From: Nanohaloarchaea archaeon PL-Br10_U2g27
GTDB lineage: Archaea; Nanohalarchaeota; Nanosalinia; Nanosalinales; Nanosalinaceae
Reading direction: 5' to 3'
Length of the DNA: 6,741 bases
Assembly: GCA_001564035.1 (NCBI GenBank)
Contig: LKMX01000036.1
Span: 1 to 6,741 of the forward strand
Shown: in pieces, positions 6,457 through 6,741 of the stretch
How positions within the stretch are numbered: the stretch's first letter is position 1
How the letters are laid out: every line of letters begins with the position of its first letter
Program-made: the position numbers and the translations under genes
The notes under the pieces: generated by a model
Seen by the model: the letters and a program-made list of their open reading frames with translations, nothing else
Databases searched by the model: none
What the model was told of the DNA's origin: nothing

Positions 6457-6480
6457 CATAGTTTAATAGGGTATACTATG
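6457..6480. repeat. 6-bp inverted repeat CATAGT/ACTATG
   Basis: CATAGT (6457-6462) and ACTATG (6475-6480) are separated by 12 bases and directly adjoin the previous inverted repeat. The layout, half-sites about 18 bases apart centre to centre, suits a dimeric regulator, but it could be chance. Confidence 0.4.
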
Positions 6481-6518
6481 TTGAATTAAGAAGTATATGC
6501 TTTAGCACATTTAATAAG

Positions 6519-6528
6519 CGATATATTT
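6519..6528 (+). promoter_or_regulatory. TATA-like box for the divergent plus-strand gene
   Basis: CGATATATTT has its core ATATATTT centred 26-27 bases upstream of the GTG at 6551, the same spacing as at the minus-strand genes. It supports GTG 6551 as a leaderless start. Confidence 0.5.
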
Positions 6529-6550
6529 CTATGTTCTGTTTCTATTTTCC

Positions 6551-6741
6551 GTGAAAGACAATATTTACCAAGGTTCTTTCGATCGAAACATAGCCGAAGT
6601 AGTTAGACGCTTACAAGATCCTCGAAAGCTCTCGCTTTTAAATAAATTGGGCGAAGGAAATTTTTCACAGCTAGTAGATGATATAGAAGGCTTTTCTAGT
6701 ACCTCTCAGGTTTCATACTCGTTTGACAGTCTGCAGGATTC
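6551..6741 (+). CDS. Probable winged-helix (ArsR-like) regulator, N-terminal part only
   Basis: An open frame of 63 codons starts at GTG 6551 and runs off the right edge. The frame opens with KDNIYQGSFDRNIAEVVRRL and continues LQDPRKLSLLNKLGEG, FSQLVDDIEGF, then SSTSQVSYSFDSLQD. The order resembles the ArsR-type pattern (LadPtRlrIL..L.eg..s..eLa..l..s.stvs.hl..L.d.G): a first helix with DPRKLSLL, a second helix FSQLVDDI, and a possible recognition helix SSTSQVSYSFDSLQD. This is a pattern match by eye, so the family is tentative. The ATG at 6531 is in another frame and stops after seven codons, so GTG 6551 is the only good start, and a TATA-like box lies 26-27 bases upstream. If it is a regulator, the inverted repeats just upstream are candidate sites for self-control. 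Confidence 0.6.
   Translation, partial: MKDNIYQGSFDRNIAEVVRRLQDPRKLSLLNKLGEGNFSQLVDDIEGFSSTSQVSYSFDSLQD

Larger units (their letters stand above)
6181..6485 (-). pseudogene. Possible decayed small gene, product unknown
   Basis: About 400 bases between the kinase and the divergent gene hold no intact frame, but three protein-like blocks follow one another on the minus strand, each one base out of phase with the last. The first (about 6460-6380) reads IAGINPNKLELSARSKNLGT; the second (about 6391-6245) includes KDAKVYIRIKDGDTANV and HIDVEHPELINVI, then TGA; the third (about 6247-6181) reads SDGNSYVSGKNGGIFIGQKRR, then TGA. The shifts fall near the A6 and G6 runs (6368-6386) and near 6247. Together the blocks would give a protein of roughly 90 residues. 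No ATG opens the first block. The middle block prefers ATC, GTC and GAC codons, unlike its neighbours. I do not recognise the family; chance coding-like sequence remains possible. Confidence 0.35.

Noticed and set aside
6531..6554. ATG on the plus strand near the divergent gene
   Set aside because: It reads seven codons and stops at TGA, and is not in frame with the long open frame starting at GTG 6551.
1..6741. CRISPR array or insertion sequence
   Set aside because: There are no spaced direct repeats of CRISPR type, no transposase frame and no terminal inverted repeats flanking a unit.

Overview
The window looks like a piece of an archaeal chromosome, probably from a small-genome halophile of the DPANN group (a nanohaloarchaeon-like organism). 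The reasons are a full-length archaeal RtcB RNA ligase, an archease, an archaeal-type cytidylate kinase, strongly acidic proteins (one has a 53-residue linker made almost only of Asp, Glu and Thr), and TATA-like boxes lying 26-30 bases upstream of start codons with no room for a Shine-Dalgarno leader. The lineage is an inference from gene content and composition; the archaeal origin is well supported.

Nearly everything is coded on the minus strand, so the genes read from right to left. From the right: a divergent plus-strand gene begins at 6551 and runs off the window (its start resembles a winged-helix regulator). Between it and the kinase lie about 400 bases with two inverted repeats and what looks like a decayed minus-strand gene. 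Next come cytidylate kinase (5538-6122) and archease (5134-5541), coupled by an ATGA overlap; an MFS-type transporter (3949-5103 or 5115); RtcB (2480-3895); a small MNT nucleotidyltransferase (2123-2440) followed by its HEPN partner, which is broken by a frameshift and a stop codon (1768-2126); a small secreted or anchored acidic protein (1357-1695); and the N-terminal 422 residues of a large acidic surface protein (1267 to the left edge).

Functionally, RtcB and archease form the tRNA-splicing and RNA-repair ligase pair, here separated by a transporter gene with its own promoter. The MNT-HEPN pair is of the toxin-antitoxin type; the antitoxin-type half is intact and the HEPN half is dead. The two genes at the left both carry an N-terminal hydrophobic segment followed by acidic beta-rich sequence and are probably cell-envelope proteins.

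Two window-wide signals stand out. One is the repeated spacing of TATA-like boxes, which implies leaderless transcription and helps choose several starts. The other is the palindrome AGGCCT, which I count 17 times in 6.7 kb, in all three codon frames and in two promoter regions, against about one or two expected by chance. No rRNA, tRNA, CRISPR array or insertion sequence was found.
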